A stretch of 34,469 bases of DNA from an uncultured Porphyromonadaceae bacterium (GTDB lineage Bacteria; Bacteroidota; Bacteroidia; Bacteroidales; Muribaculaceae): NCBI GenBank assembly GCA_902462525.1, contig CABQCA010000004.1, positions 1 through 34,469 of the forward strand, given 5' to 3'. The notes under the pieces are model-generated. The model was not told the DNA's origin. It was given only the letters and a program-made list of their open reading frames with translations, and did no database searches. Positions within the stretch are counted from its first letter, which is position 1. Each line of letters opens with the position of its first letter. Below are positions 1 to 8,092 of the stretch, piece after piece. Both the position numbers and the translations under genes were made by a program.

Positions 1-372
1 GATGGCCGTAGGTGCATAGACAAAGAATATAGAGGAAAGCATCAGGCCGTTGACCACGGCGAAAAGATAGAAGAGCAGCGACGCCACACCGGAACTCATC
101 TTGTTGATGGCGCCGGAAATGCCGAAGACGAGGCCGAACTCGGCTATGATGAGCACCCACATGAACCAGCTGTTTGAATACAGGAAGTTGGTGTAGGCGG
201 CCGAGCCCGCGGCGAAGAGGGCCGTGAGGGCTGTTACTATGAGCGCGAGGGTCATTTTGAAGTAAACCCGCTTCATCACGGAACTTACGGTCGAGGCAAG
301 TGCAGCGGCGCTCTGGCGCGGTTCGCTGTAGCCGTATCCTTTGTTATAGGAATCGAAATTGTAGTCTGACAT
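1..372 (-). CDS. Bax inhibitor-1/YccA family membrane protein (5' part, cut by window edge)
   Basis: Reading the minus strand from an ATG at 372 gives 124 codons with no stop before the window edge, so the C-terminal part lies outside. The N-terminus (MSDYNFDSYNKG, then a Tyr/Gly/Ser-rich stretch) is followed by a cytosolic segment containing SSVMKRVYFKMT and then at least three hydrophobic segments (about residues 38-55, 67-85 and 96-120). Residues such as YFKMTLALIVTALTALF and GLVFGISGAINKMSS fit the BI-1/YccA (UPF0005) family of multi-pass inner-membrane proteins, linked to membrane-protein quality control and ion leak. The specific role here is unknown. No clear TTG-N19-TAnnTTTG promoter was found upstream; the spacer is full of repeats instead. 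Family assignment is fairly confident. Confidence 0.85.
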   Translation of the reverse strand, partial: MSDYNFDSYNKGYGYSEPRQSAAALASTVSSVMKRVYFKMTLALIVTALTALFAAGSAAYTNFLYSNSWFMWVLIIAEFGLVFGISGAINKMSSGVASLLFYLFAVVNGLMLSSIFFVYAPTAI

Positions 373-409
373 TTTTAGGAGATTAAGAAATTAGGAGATC
401 AGGAAGTTA

Positions 410-502
410 GGCTGACGGGCTGACAGGCTGTTAAGCTGACAGGCCATTAGGAAATTAGGAGTTTTTTAGGCTGACAAGCGGACAGGCTGACGGGCTGACG
501 GG
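410..502. repeat. Array of GGCTGACR octamers in the spacer upstream of the BI-1 gene
   Basis: Two clusters (410-445 and 469-502) are built from near-exact copies of GGCTGACR, with variants such as AAGCTGACA and AAGCGGACA. They are separated by a stretch holding a second copy of AAATTAGGAG, which is also present near 388-397. No open frame with a recognisable product covers it. It looks like slippage-derived intergenic DNA; a regulatory role cannot be shown. Confidence 0.7.
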
Positions 503-524
503 CCCTCGTCCCTCGCACCTAAAA

Positions 525-565
525 ACTATTATATTAACTTTTTAAACTTTATCAATTTTATAAAC
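525..565. repeat. Dispersed AT-rich repeat, copy 1
   Basis: The stretch starting ACTATTATATTAACTTT and continuing with TAAACTTT and further TTTTA-rich blocks resembles sequences at 2411-2518 and 29954-30042. It sits between the stop of argS and the octamer array. The shared core is ACTATTnTnTTAACTTT followed by an AAACT/GACT block and a TTACTTT-like block. Confidence 0.6.
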
Positions 566-604
566 TATATTTTTAACAAGCGCCGGACGCCGATGGTTCG
601 GAGA

Positions 605-2392
605 CTACATGCGCTCGGGCACGTTGATGCCCAGAAGTGCCATACCGGTTTTGACAGTGCGGGCCGTGGCATCGGAGATTGCGAGACGGAATGAGCGCAG
701 GGCGGCATCGTCCTCGCGGAGTATGGGGCAGTCGTGGTAGAACTGGTTGTACTCCTTCACCAGGTCGTAGCAGTAGTTGGCGATGAGGGCCGGGGAGTAA
801 GCTCGGCCGGCTTCGGCTACAACGCCAGGGAAGTCGCTGAGACGCTGGATAAGTGCTATTTCCTTCTCGTTGGGTACGACAGCCGAGTAGTCGGCGCTGC
901 CGGCTTCGGCTTCGGCGGCACGGCGGAGCACCGAACGGATACGGGCGTAGGTGTACTGGATAAAGGGGCCTGTATTGCCGTTGAAATCGATGCTTTCGCG
1001 TGGATTGAAGGTCATATTTTTGCGCGGGTCGACCTTGAGGAGGAAGTACTTGAGGGCACCCATGCCGACGGTTTCGGCGATGTCGTCGATTTCAGTTTCT
1101 GTGAGGCCGTCGAGTTTGCCGAGCGATGCCGACACTTCGCGGGCCGTATGCACCATCTCTTCCATAAGGTCGTCGGCGTCGACAACGGTGCCTTCGCGGC
1201 TCTTCATCTTGCCTTCGGGCAGCTCGACCATGCCGTAGCTGAAGTGTACGAGGTCTTTGCCCCAGCTGAAGCCGAGCCGGTCGAGCAGGATTGACAGTAC
1301 CTGGAAGTGGTAGTTCTGTTCGTTGCCTACCACATAAATCATCTTGTCGATGGGATAGTCGTCGAAGCGCTGTTTGGCAGTGCCGATGTCCTGAGTCATG
1401 TAGACGGAGGTGCCGTCGGAACGGAGCAGCAGCTTCTCGTCGAGGCCGTCGGCCGTGAGATCGGCCCATACCGAGCCGTTGTCGCGGCGGTAGAGCACAC
1501 CTTTTTCGAGGCCTTCGAGCACTTTCTTCTTGCCGTCGAGATAGGTCTGCGACTCGTAGTAAATCTTGTCGAAACCTACACCCATGCGGCGGTATGTGGC
1601 GTCGAATCCGTCGTAGACCCACTGGTTCATTGTCTGCCACAGGGCGCGTACTTCGGGGTCGCCTTCTTCCCAGCGGCGCAGCATGGCGCGGGCGTCGGCC
1701 ATGATGGTGGAAGCGGTCTCGGCCTCTTCCTTGGTCATGCCCTTGTCCTGAAGTTCGGCCAATTCGGCCTTATAGTGCTTGTCGAACGACACGTAGCAGT
1801 CGCCCACAAGGTGGTCGCCCTTGGTGCCTGTACTTTCGGGAGTAGCGCCCCCGAACCAGCGCTGCCATGCCAGCATCGACTTGCAGATGTGGATACCGCG
1901 GTCGTTGACGATGTTTGTTTTCACCACGCGGTTGCCGCACGCGGCCAGAATGTTGCTCAGGCTCGAGCCGAGCAGAATGTTGCGGAGGTGCCCCAGGTGA
2001 AGGGGCTTGTTGGTGTTGGGCGATGAATATTCCACCATCACCAGAGGACTGTCGGCTGTAGCCTTCACTGTTCCGAAATCTGGATCGGATTCGATGGCTG
2101 CAAGAACTCCGTTCCAGTAAGTGGGTGTGATGACGATGTTGAGGAAGCCTTTGACAACATTGAATGCTGCAACGGCAGGCTCGTTGAGTGTCAGCCATTC
2201 GCCGATTTCCTTGCCTACTGTTTCGGGCGCTTTCCGGGCGGCCTTCACCCATGGAAAAACCACGACGGTGAGGTTGCCTTCGAATTCCTTGCGAGTGGCC
2301 TGCGGTACTATTGCCGAGGGATCGGTGTCGATGTCGTAGAGGGCTTTTACGGCTTGTGCTACAGCCCGTGATATTACGTTGTCTATGTTCAT
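605..2392 (-). CDS. argS: Arginyl-tRNA synthetase
   Basis: Charges tRNA-Arg with arginine in the cytoplasm (class I aminoacyl-tRNA synthetase). The 595-residue product has the expected length. An N-terminal additional domain covers about residues 1-110. The class I HIGH signature appears as HLGH at residues 132-135 within SSPNTNKPLHLGHLRN, and a KMSKS-loop equivalent as GKMKSREGT in the second half. The C-terminal part (from about MTFNPRESIDFNGNTGPFIQYTYAR) is the DALR anticodon-binding domain, ending with the family-typical GINVPERM. The ATG at 2392 gives the normal N-terminus. A repeat-filled spacer separates it from the upstream manC, so it is probably its own transcription unit. Nothing abnormal was seen. 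Confidence 0.98.
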   Translation of the reverse strand: MNIDNVISRAVAQAVKALYDIDTDPSAIVPQATRKEFEGNLTVVVFPWVKAARKAPETVGKEIGEWLTLNEPAVAAFNVVKGFLNIVITPTYWNGVLAAIESDPDFGTVKATADSPLVMVEYSSPNTNKPLHLGHLRNILLGSSLSNILAACGNRVVKTNIVNDRGIHICKSMLAWQRWFGGATPESTGTKGDHLVGDCYVSFDKHYKAELAELQDKGMTKEEAETASTIMADARAMLRRWEEGDPEVRALWQTMNQWVYDGFDATYRRMGVGFDKIYYESQTYLDGKKKVLEGLEKGVLYRRDNGSVWADLTADGLDEKLLLRSDGTSVYMTQDIGTAKQRFDDYPIDKMIYVVGNEQNYHFQVLSILLDRLGFSWGKDLVHFSYGMVELPEGKMKSREGTVVDADDLMEEMVHTAREVSASLGKLDGLTETEIDDIAETVGMGALKYFLLKVDPRKNMTFNPRESIDFNGNTGPFIQYTYARIRSVLRRAAEAEAGSADYSAVVPNEKEIALIQRLSDFPGVVAEAGRAYSPALIANYCYDLVKEYNQFYHDCPILREDDAALRSFRLAISDATARTVKTGMALLGINVPERM

Positions 2393-2410
2393 TTTATTCG
2401 ATATAATTGA

Positions 2411-2518
2411 AAGTTAAATGAGTAATAAGTTTAAAAAGTTAAGAAAACGGCCCCTTTGCTCTTTGGGCAGCCGAACTATTATCATAACTTTATCGACTTT
2501 TTACTTTATTGACTTTAC
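2411..2518. repeat. Dispersed AT-rich repeat, copies 2 and 3, as an imperfect inverted pair
   Basis: The minus strand of 2411-2450 reads TTTTCTTAACTTTTTAAACT followed by TATTACT, nearly the same as the plus strand at 30007-30033. The plus strand from 2475 reads ACTATTATCATAACTTTATC followed by GACTTTTTACTTTATT. The two arms face each other across a GC-rich centre (about 2447-2474). The pair fills the spacer between the argS start and the manC stop. Confidence 0.6.
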
Positions 2519-2539
2519 TATAATTTCAACTATGCAGAA

Positions 2540-3631
2540 TTATTCGTATTTGTCGCCGAAGCGCATCCGGGCGTCGGTCACCATTCGTTTTATTTCCTGT
2601 TCGCGGGCCTTGGGGCATATCAGGAGCACGCCGTCGGCATCGGCCACGATGTAGTCTTCGAGTCCGTCGACGACTATAAGTTTTTCGCCGCGCACTGCGA
2701 AGATATTACCGCGTCCGTTGTAATTGAGCACGTTGCAGTTCTGTGTCACGTTGGTATCGCTGTTTTTTGGCGACAGGTCATAGAGAGCGCTCCAGGTGCC
2801 GAGGTCATTCCAGCCGAAATGTACTGTCTCGACGTATACATTGTCGGCTTTCTCCATAACCGAGAAGTCGATCGAAATGCTTACACAGCCCGGATATACG
2901 GCATCGATGAATGCCCGCTCGGCTTCGGGCGATGTGTACGTGCCGGGAGCGGCGGAGTCGAACACCTGGGCGATGTCGGGCACGTATGTGCGTATGGCTC
3001 TGCGTATTGTTTCGACACCCCAGAGGAAAATGCCGGAGTTCCAGAAAAATTCGCCTGTGGCAAGGAATACCTTTGCCAGCTCGAGATTGGGTTTCTCGGT
3101 GAATGTCTTCACTTTACATACTTCGCCTCCGACCGGTTCGCCGACCTGAATGTAACCGTAGCCGGTTTCAGGACGTGTGGGTGTTATGCCGAGAGTGAGA
3201 AGAGCGTCGTTTCGCTCCACGAAGTCGAAGCCGTTGAGGATACTGCGGTTGAAATCGTCCTCGCGGGTTATGACGTGGTCCGATGGCGTGACGATAATCG
3301 ATGCCTCCGGATCGCGGGCGGCAATATGCCATGCCGCCCATGCAATGCAGGGGGCGGTGTTGCGGCGCGCCGGCTCGAAGAGAATCTGGTCGGCGGCGAG
3401 CTCGGGCAACTGGCGCGACACTTCGTCGGCATAGCGTTCGTTTGTCATTATCACTATGTTCTGCGGGGGCACGAGACTGCTGATACGGTCGTAGCTCATC
3501 TGCAGAAGAGTGCGGCCTGTGCCGAGGAAGTCGATGAACTGCTTAGGCAGGCGTGCGCGGCTGTAGGGCCAGAAGCGGCTGCCGATACCGCCGCACATTA
3601 TCACGCAGTAGCGATGATCTTTCTTGTCCAT
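2540..3631 (-). CDS. manC: Mannose-1-phosphate guanylyltransferase
   Basis: Makes GDP-mannose from GTP and mannose-1-phosphate, feeding fucose and mannose branches of surface glycans. The N-terminal nucleotidyltransferase signature is clear: CGGIGSRFWPYSR followed by PKQF at about residues 14-31. Further support comes from TPSDHVI (DNA-independent NTP-binding core), ETGYGYIQVGE and VKTFTEKP, and the FSVMEKADNVYV and GWNDLGTWSALYDL blocks typical of type II ManC/ManB-like enzymes. At 363 residues it has only the transferase plus short beta-helix part and lacks the C-terminal phosphomannose isomerase domain of long proteobacterial ManC. This shorter form is common in Bacteroidota. The ATG at 3631 gives MDKKDHRYCVIMCGG. 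Confidence 0.93.
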   Translation of the reverse strand: MDKKDHRYCVIMCGGIGSRFWPYSRARLPKQFIDFLGTGRTLLQMSYDRISSLVPPQNIVIMTNERYADEVSRQLPELAADQILFEPARRNTAPCIAWAAWHIAARDPEASIIVTPSDHVITREDDFNRSILNGFDFVERNDALLTLGITPTRPETGYGYIQVGEPVGGEVCKVKTFTEKPNLELAKVFLATGEFFWNSGIFLWGVETIRRAIRTYVPDIAQVFDSAAPGTYTSPEAERAFIDAVYPGCVSISIDFSVMEKADNVYVETVHFGWNDLGTWSALYDLSPKNSDTNVTQNCNVLNYNGRGNIFAVRGEKLIVVDGLEDYIVADADGVLLICPKAREQEIKRMVTDARMRFGDKYE

Positions 3632-3683
3632 TATCGTGGAGGTGTGGTTTGAATGTGCTAAATTACAAAATAATTGTCAATTA

Positions 3684-4361
3684 TCAAAGCAGAGCGAGCA
3701 AACGTTCCACCGATTCGAAAGTGCGGGCCGGTGCGTCGTTCCAGAAGTTGCAGTAGGCGGCCATGTTTCCTTCGCCTCCGGGTGTATCGCTCACCACCCG
3801 CAGACACACGAAAGGTACGTCCTTGAGATGGCACACCTGCGCTATCGCGGCCGATTCCATGTCGACAGCCACAGCGTCGGGGTAGAGGGCGAGTATACGA
3901 CGCAGGTCCTCCGGGTCGTCGACAAAAATATCGCCCGATGCCAGCAGGCCTTCGCGGGCGCCGAGTTGTGCGCGCATCTGCGGCGGCAGCGGACAAACGA
4001 AGCGGGCCGGATATCCGGCGGCCTGTCCGCGTTCGGTGCCGGGTCCGCACCACACGTCGTGGTAGGCGATTTCCGATGCCAGCACCAGATCGAGAATCTG
4101 AGCCGGAGGATTGCCGGCGCCTGTACCGCCGGCAACACCCGTGTTCACGACGAGTGCCGGATGGAATGTGTCGATGAGAGTAAGGGCGCCTACGGCGGCA
4201 TTGACCTTGCCGATGCCGCATTTGCCTGCTACGACATCGCGGCCGCCCATGCGGCCGGTGTAGTATGTGAATCCGTTTGTCTCAACGGTGCTTTCGTTCT
4301 CTATATGCGGCCTCAGGAGCGCCAGCTCCTTGTCCATGGCCACTATCACTGCTATTTTCAT
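3684..4361 (-). CDS. mtnN: 5'-methylthioadenosine/S-adenosylhomocysteine nucleosidase
   Basis: Cleaves adenine from MTA and SAH in methionine and SAM recycling. The ATG at 4361 was chosen because it begins MKIAVIVAMDKEL, the canonical start, and places the catalytic glutamate at E12. An upstream in-frame start would add 17 unlikely residues and would put the promoter inside the gene. Other active-site residues are visible: MES with E169 and VVSD with D192, matching E174 and D197 of the E. coli enzyme. Length is 225 residues, near the family norm of about 230. A good promoter lies at 4382-4412. Futalosine hydrolase (MqnB) is a related alternative, but the MDKEL and VVSDTPGG motifs favour MTAN. 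Confidence 0.93.
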   Translation of the reverse strand: MKIAVIVAMDKELALLRPHIENESTVETNGFTYYTGRMGGRDVVAGKCGIGKVNAAVGALTLIDTFHPALVVNTGVAGGTGAGNPPAQILDLVLASEIAYHDVWCGPGTERGQAAGYPARFVCPLPPQMRAQLGAREGLLASGDIFVDDPEDLRRILALYPDAVAVDMESAAIAQVCHLKDVPFVCLRVVSDTPGGEGNMAAYCNFWNDAPARTFESVERLLALL

Positions 4362-4381
4362 CGGTACGACTGCTTTTTCTG

Positions 4382-4412
4382 CAAATATAGCGCAAAAAGC
4401 CGATACCCGCAA
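4382..4412 (-). promoter_or_regulatory. Bacteroidota-type promoter for mtnN
   Basis: On the minus strand, TTG (4412-4410) is followed by a 20-base spacer and TATATTTG (4389-4382), matching the Bacteroidota -33/-7 pattern TTG-N19/20-TAnnTTTG. The -7 box ends about 20 bases before the ATG at 4361. Confidence 0.75.
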
Positions 4413-4447
4413 ATGCGGCCGGTTAATAGAATCTTCAGAAGAAAAAA

Positions 4448-4473
4448 CGCCGGGCGCATGGTGCGGCCCGGCG
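4448..4473 (-). terminator. Intrinsic terminator of mdh
   Basis: On the minus strand, just after the mdh stop, CGCCGGGC pairs perfectly with GCCCGGCG, with additional GCA/TGC pairing inside the loop. A run of six Ts follows (4447-4442). This is a textbook Rho-independent terminator. Confidence 0.9.
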
Positions 4474-4511
4474 GTGGGAAGGGTATTGAGAGATTATGGT
4501 TGGTGCCTTAA

Positions 4512-5510
4512 TCAGATGTTGGGGTTGAGGTCGTGCCACTTGTTGACGGGAGGCAGGACGCCCATTTCGATCACTTCGTCGCGGAGGGCGCAGAGGTGCT
4601 TGTAGCTCTGTTCGAGTTCTTCCTGCTCCTTGGCGGTGCCTTCGACGGGCTTTGTGTGAACGCCGTTGGCATCGAGGGTGGTCTCCATGGCCATCATGAT
4701 GTTGTGGAAGCGATCGTTGTTCACGTATGTTCCGACGGGCCAGCGGAATTCAGCGCCACCCATAGCGGCGGCAATCATTTCGATAGAGAGGTAGGCCGGG
4801 CTCTGGAAGGAGGAACGTCCGCGCAGCTCGATGATGCGTTTGCCCCCCTGAATGACGCGTACCTTCATGGCTTCCCATTCTTCGAGGGGCAGACGGGGTG
4901 TGCCGATGATGTCGGTGAGCTTTTCGCCCATCACTGTTGTTGTGGAGGCGAAGACAGCCATCTGTTCGCCGTGGCCTCCGTAGGTGCGGCAGTTCACTAC
5001 TTCGCTGGCGGGGCAGCCGAACCATGCCACCAGTTCGTGCTGCAGACGTGTGCTGTCGAGAGCTGCGAGGGTGGAAACCTGATTGGGCTTGAGGCCGGAG
5101 TAGAGGAGGGTGATGAGGCCGGTAATGTCGGCGGGGTTGAAAATTACAACCACATGTTTCACGTCAGGACAGTATGCTTTCACGTCCTTGCCGAACTGTT
5201 CGGCAATCTGGGCGTTGCCTTTGAGAAGGTCTTCGCGGGTCATGCCGGCCTTGCGGGCGGCACCGCCGCTGTTGACAATGTACTTGGCTCCTGTGAGAGC
5301 TTCCTTGATATCGGTGGTATATGTTATGTTTGCACCTTCGAAAGCGCAGGCATAGAGTTCGAGGGCAACGCCCTCGAGAGCCGGACCATAGGGGTCGTAA
5401 AGACATATGTTAGGCGTAAGATGCATCATAAGGGCAGTCTGGGCCATGTTCGAGCCTATCATGCCGGCTGCACCTACAATCACGAGTTTGTCTTCTGTCA
5501 GATATTTCAT
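4512..5510 (-). CDS. mdh: Malate dehydrogenase (NAD)
   Basis: Interconverts malate and oxaloacetate; in anaerobic Bacteroidota it serves the reductive branch towards fumarate and succinate. The 332-residue product has the NAD-binding glycine motif GAAGMIG at residues 13-19. The substrate-loop arginines lie in GGAARKAGMTR (R86, R92), another arginine in LDSTR (R155), and the catalytic histidine in YGGHGEQ (H180). This is the lactate/malate dehydrogenase superfamily in the form usual for Bacteroidales. It has its own terminator at 4448-4473 and is separated from rng by that gene's terminator, so it appears monocistronic. No anomaly was seen. Confidence 0.95.
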   Translation of the reverse strand: MKYLTEDKLVIVGAAGMIGSNMAQTALMMHLTPNICLYDPYGPALEGVALELYACAFEGANITYTTDIKEALTGAKYIVNSGGAARKAGMTREDLLKGNAQIAEQFGKDVKAYCPDVKHVVVIFNPADITGLITLLYSGLKPNQVSTLAALDSTRLQHELVAWFGCPASEVVNCRTYGGHGEQMAVFASTTTVMGEKLTDIIGTPRLPLEEWEAMKVRVIQGGKRIIELRGRSSFQSPAYLSIEMIAAAMGGAEFRWPVGTYVNNDRFHNIMMAMETTLDANGVHTKPVEGTAKEQEELEQSYKHLCALRDEVIEMGVLPPVNKWHDLNPNI

Positions 5511-5585
5511 AGAAGTTTTATATGTTAGTTGGTTTGTTTAAGGTAAACGCAGAATAGCTGCAAATGTTTTACAGATAGGATAAAA

Positions 5586-5624
5586 ACGACGGAGTAGCGT
5601 CCTTGCGGGCGGCTTCTCCGTCGT
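5586..5624 (-). terminator. Intrinsic terminator of rng
   Basis: Minus strand: ACGACGGAG (5624-5616) pairs perfectly with CTCCGTCGT (5594-5586), with an extra AGC/GCT pairing inside. A short T run follows (5586-5582). It lies 20 bases after the rng stop codon. Confidence 0.8.
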
Positions 5625-5643
5625 TATGTCGCAGGGCATGGAG

Positions 5644-7650
5644 TCATTCCTCTGTATCAGGTTTGCTGGCGGCTGTTTCCGGGGCCGGAGTTTCGGCCGA
5701 CGTGCCTGTATCCTGTGGTTTCGGTTTCCGTCGCCGGCGTTTGCGTCTGGGCGCGTTTTCTTCTGTAGCCGGGTTTGCGGGAGCCTCCGGTTCAATTTCG
5801 AGATGCGGTGTCTCTACAATAACGGCCGGCAGCATGGCTTCGATATCTGCCTCGGACACGGCTGCAGCTTCCACCGGAGGTTCCGGTTTGGGCTGTTCCT
5901 TCGGCTTGGGCTGTTCCTTCGGCTTGGGCTGTTCTTTTGGCTTGGGCTGTTCTTTCGGCTTGGGCTGTTCCTTTTGCCTGGGCTGTTCCTTTTGCCTGGG
6001 CTGTTCCTCGGCTGCTGCCGTTTCGTCGCCGCCTCGGTTTTTTGCCTTATTTGCCTTTTTTACATCTGAACTTCGGCCGCTGTCTTTCTCTTCGCGAAGG
6101 TCTATTTGTTTGCGGTCTTTGTCGACAGCACGGTACTGCAGGTAGGCCAGACTTTCGTCGGGCACGATTTTGAACACCCGTCCCAGTTCACGGCGCCATT
6201 TGCTGTAGAGACTGGTGAAGAAGATGCCTTTTTTGATGTAGGCGTCGACATAGGGGTGTACGTAGAGCGTGAATCCGCTCAGACCGAGCTGCTTTATCAT
6301 GTATTCGAGCTTCTCGTAGAGCGTGTCGGTGAAGAGTAGCGAGGGATTTACGCGACCTTTGCCCAGACATGAGGGACATTCTTCGTCGACGGTGATGTCG
6401 AGCACGGGACGCACACGCTGGCGTGTAATCTGCATAAGTCCGAATTTGCTAAGCGGCAGAATGTTGTGGCGGGCACGGTCGTTGGCCATGATTTCGCGCA
6501 TGTGGTCGTAGAGTTCCTGTCGGTGCTCGGGTTTGGCCATGTCGATGAAATCGACCACGATTATGCCGCCCATGTCGCGCAGCCTCAGCTGCCGGGCAAT
6601 TTCGTCGGCGGCCCGCAGATTTACTTCAAGGGCGTTGCTCTCCTGGTCGTTGGCGGCCTTGGAGCGGTTTCCGGAGTTCACGTCGATTACATGCAGGGCC
6701 TCGGTGTGCTCGATGATGATGTAGGCACCCGATTTGAACGACACGGTTTTTCCGAACGACGATTTAATCTGGCGTGTGATACTGAAATGGTCGAAGATAG
6801 GCTCGTCCTTTTCGTAGAGCTTCACGATGTCGCGGCGCTCCGGAGCTATAAGGCTCACATATTTCAGAATCTGACGGTAGATTTCGGGGTCGTTGACATG
6901 AATGCTTTCGAAAGAAGGACTGAAAACGTCGCGCAGCATTCCTACCACGCGGTTTTCTTCCTCGAATACCAGTGTCGGAGCTGTCGACTGCTGTGCTTTT
7001 CGGCAGGTGTCCTCGAAGGCCTGCACAAGGGTCTTTAGCTCGTTGTTCAGTTCGGCCACACGCTTGCCTTCGGCCGAGGTGCGGATTATGACGCCGTAGT
7101 TGCGGGGTTTTATACTTTCCACCAGCTGGTGGAGCCGCGCTTTTTCTTCCGACGATTTTATTTTCTGCGAGATGGATATTTTGTCGCAGAAAGGTGTCAG
7201 CACAAGGTATCGGCCGGTGAAACTGATTTCGGTGGTCAGTCGCGGACCTTTCGACGAAATCGGTTCTTTCACAATCTGCACCAGCAGTTCCTTGCCGGGA
7301 GCGAGCACGTCGGCTACAGAACCGTGTTTGTCGATTTCGGGCATGAGCTTCATGCGGCTTAGTGCCGGCAGATGCTTCTTGTCGTCGAGCAACTGGCTGA
7401 CAAACTGCGTGTAGGTCGAAAAATGAGCGCCAAGGTCGAGATAATGGAGGAATGCATCCTTTTCGTAGCCCACGTTGACAAAGGCGGCATTGAGGCCCGG
7501 CATGAGTTTTTTCACTTTCGCCAGGTAGATGTCGCCCACGGCATAGGCGATGTTGCGCGCTTCTTTCTGAAGCGACACCAGACGTCCCTCCTCAAGGAGG
7601 GCTATCGAAACATCGGATGCCTGAACGTCTACAATTAATTCACTTTTCAT
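5644..7650 (-). CDS. rng: Rne/Rng-family endoribonuclease (RNase G-like) with low-complexity tail
   Basis: A single-strand endoribonuclease acting in rRNA maturation and mRNA decay. Starting at the ATG at 7650 (MKSELIVDV; the TTG one codon earlier is not needed), the protein has 668 residues. The N-terminal S1/RNase H-like part contains ARNIAYAVGDIYLAKVKKLMPGLNAAF. The DNase I-like catalytic core carries the metal aspartates in HVIDVNSGNRS (D323) and GGIIVVDFIDM (D367). The Zn-link cysteines are C425 and C428 in DEECPSCLGKG. After about residue 525 the protein becomes charged and disordered, with seven hexapeptide repeats (residues 549-590), an acidic stretch, and an RRKRRRRKPKP block. The tail could bind RNA or partners as RNase E tails do; that is inference. 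Neighbours are the COX24-like gene and HU upstream, split off by a terminator. Confidence 0.93.
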   Translation of the reverse strand: MKSELIVDVQASDVSIALLEEGRLVSLQKEARNIAYAVGDIYLAKVKKLMPGLNAAFVNVGYEKDAFLHYLDLGAHFSTYTQFVSQLLDDKKHLPALSRMKLMPEIDKHGSVADVLAPGKELLVQIVKEPISSKGPRLTTEISFTGRYLVLTPFCDKISISQKIKSSEEKARLHQLVESIKPRNYGVIIRTSAEGKRVAELNNELKTLVQAFEDTCRKAQQSTAPTLVFEEENRVVGMLRDVFSPSFESIHVNDPEIYRQILKYVSLIAPERRDIVKLYEKDEPIFDHFSITRQIKSSFGKTVSFKSGAYIIIEHTEALHVIDVNSGNRSKAANDQESNALEVNLRAADEIARQLRLRDMGGIIVVDFIDMAKPEHRQELYDHMREIMANDRARHNILPLSKFGLMQITRQRVRPVLDITVDEECPSCLGKGRVNPSLLFTDTLYEKLEYMIKQLGLSGFTLYVHPYVDAYIKKGIFFTSLYSKWRRELGRVFKIVPDESLAYLQYRAVDKDRKQIDLREEKDSGRSSDVKKANKAKNRGGDETAAAEEQPRQKEQPRQKEQPKPKEQPKPKEQPKPKEQPKPKEQPKPEPPVEAAAVSEADIEAMLPAVIVETPHLEIEPEAPANPATEENAPRRKRRRRKPKPQDTGTSAETPAPETAASKPDTEE
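5881..6006 (-). repeat. Seven tandem 18-bp units in the tail of rng
   Basis: In-frame repeat encoding two EQPRQK units, four EQPKPK units and a final EQPKPE (42 residues, 126 bp). Units differ mainly at synonymous positions, for example TTCGGC versus TTTGGC on the plus strand. This suggests expansion by slippage followed by drift. The copy number is likely to vary among strains. Confidence 0.9.
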
Positions 7651-7759
7651 CAAAGTATGGGGCTGTTAAAAGGTGGAAGAGGGTGTTGAATAACGGTTGG
7701 ACTATCGTGCGGAAGCGGCGTGTATTTTCAGGCACGGACCGCTGTCGCAGATTTTTTAC

Positions 7760-7806
7760 AAAAAAACAAAAAACAAACCTGCCGCTCCGGGAGGAAAACC
7801 TCCCGG
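7760..7806 (-). terminator. Intrinsic terminator downstream of the COX24-like gene
   Basis: Minus strand: CCGGGAGG (7806-7799), a TTTT loop and CCTCCCGG (7794-7787), followed after about 13 bases by long T runs (7773-7752, interrupted by single G or other bases). It sits between the micro-protein gene and rng, so rng is probably transcribed separately. The remaining spacer 7651-7759 holds nothing I recognise. Confidence 0.7.
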
Positions 7807-7914
7807 GCGCCCAAGCTTGTTTTTGAGAACGGCGGTGTCTGATGTCCCGCGTGGGGTGTGCCGCACGTCTCTGTGTATGCGCGCCGAGTAGCGGCCACCG
7901 GAAATAAGCCGGGC

Positions 7915-8004
7915 TTATTTCTTCTTGTGGCGATTCTTTCTCAGACGTTTTTTACGCTTGTGCGTGGCCATCTTGTGGCCTTTTCTTTTCTTTCCGCTGG
8001 GCAT
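7915..8004 (-). CDS. AURKAIP1/COX24-like basic micro-protein (29 aa)
   Basis: The minus strand from ATG at 8004 encodes MPSGKKRKGHKMATHKR followed by KKRLRKNRHKKK and stop, 29 residues of which most are Lys, Arg or His. This matches the tiny AURKAIP1/COX24-domain proteins annotated in Bacteroidota between HU and rng; the domain is shared with the mycobacterial ribosomal protein bS22 and the mitochondrial mS38. A role on the ribosome small subunit is therefore likely but not shown here. The gene is preceded by an 88-base spacer after HU, which would form a GCGG-UUCG-CCGC tetraloop hairpin in the transcript (8062-8051). A small perfect dyad (7902-7920) overlaps the stop codon. The gene falls below normal ORF length cut-offs. 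Confidence 0.85.
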   Translation of the reverse strand: MPSGKKRKGHKMATHKRKKRLRKNRHKKK

Positions 8005-8092
8005 TTTCTAACGCTTTTTTGGAGGTTGTGAATAAGTTGTTATCTGTAGTGCGGCGAACCGCTGAGTTTTGTCGTTGTGGAGAGGGGGTATA

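Noticed and set aside
5881..6006. CRISPR-like array
   Set aside because: The 18-bp units are directly adjacent, in frame, and code for part of RNase E/G; there are no spacers.
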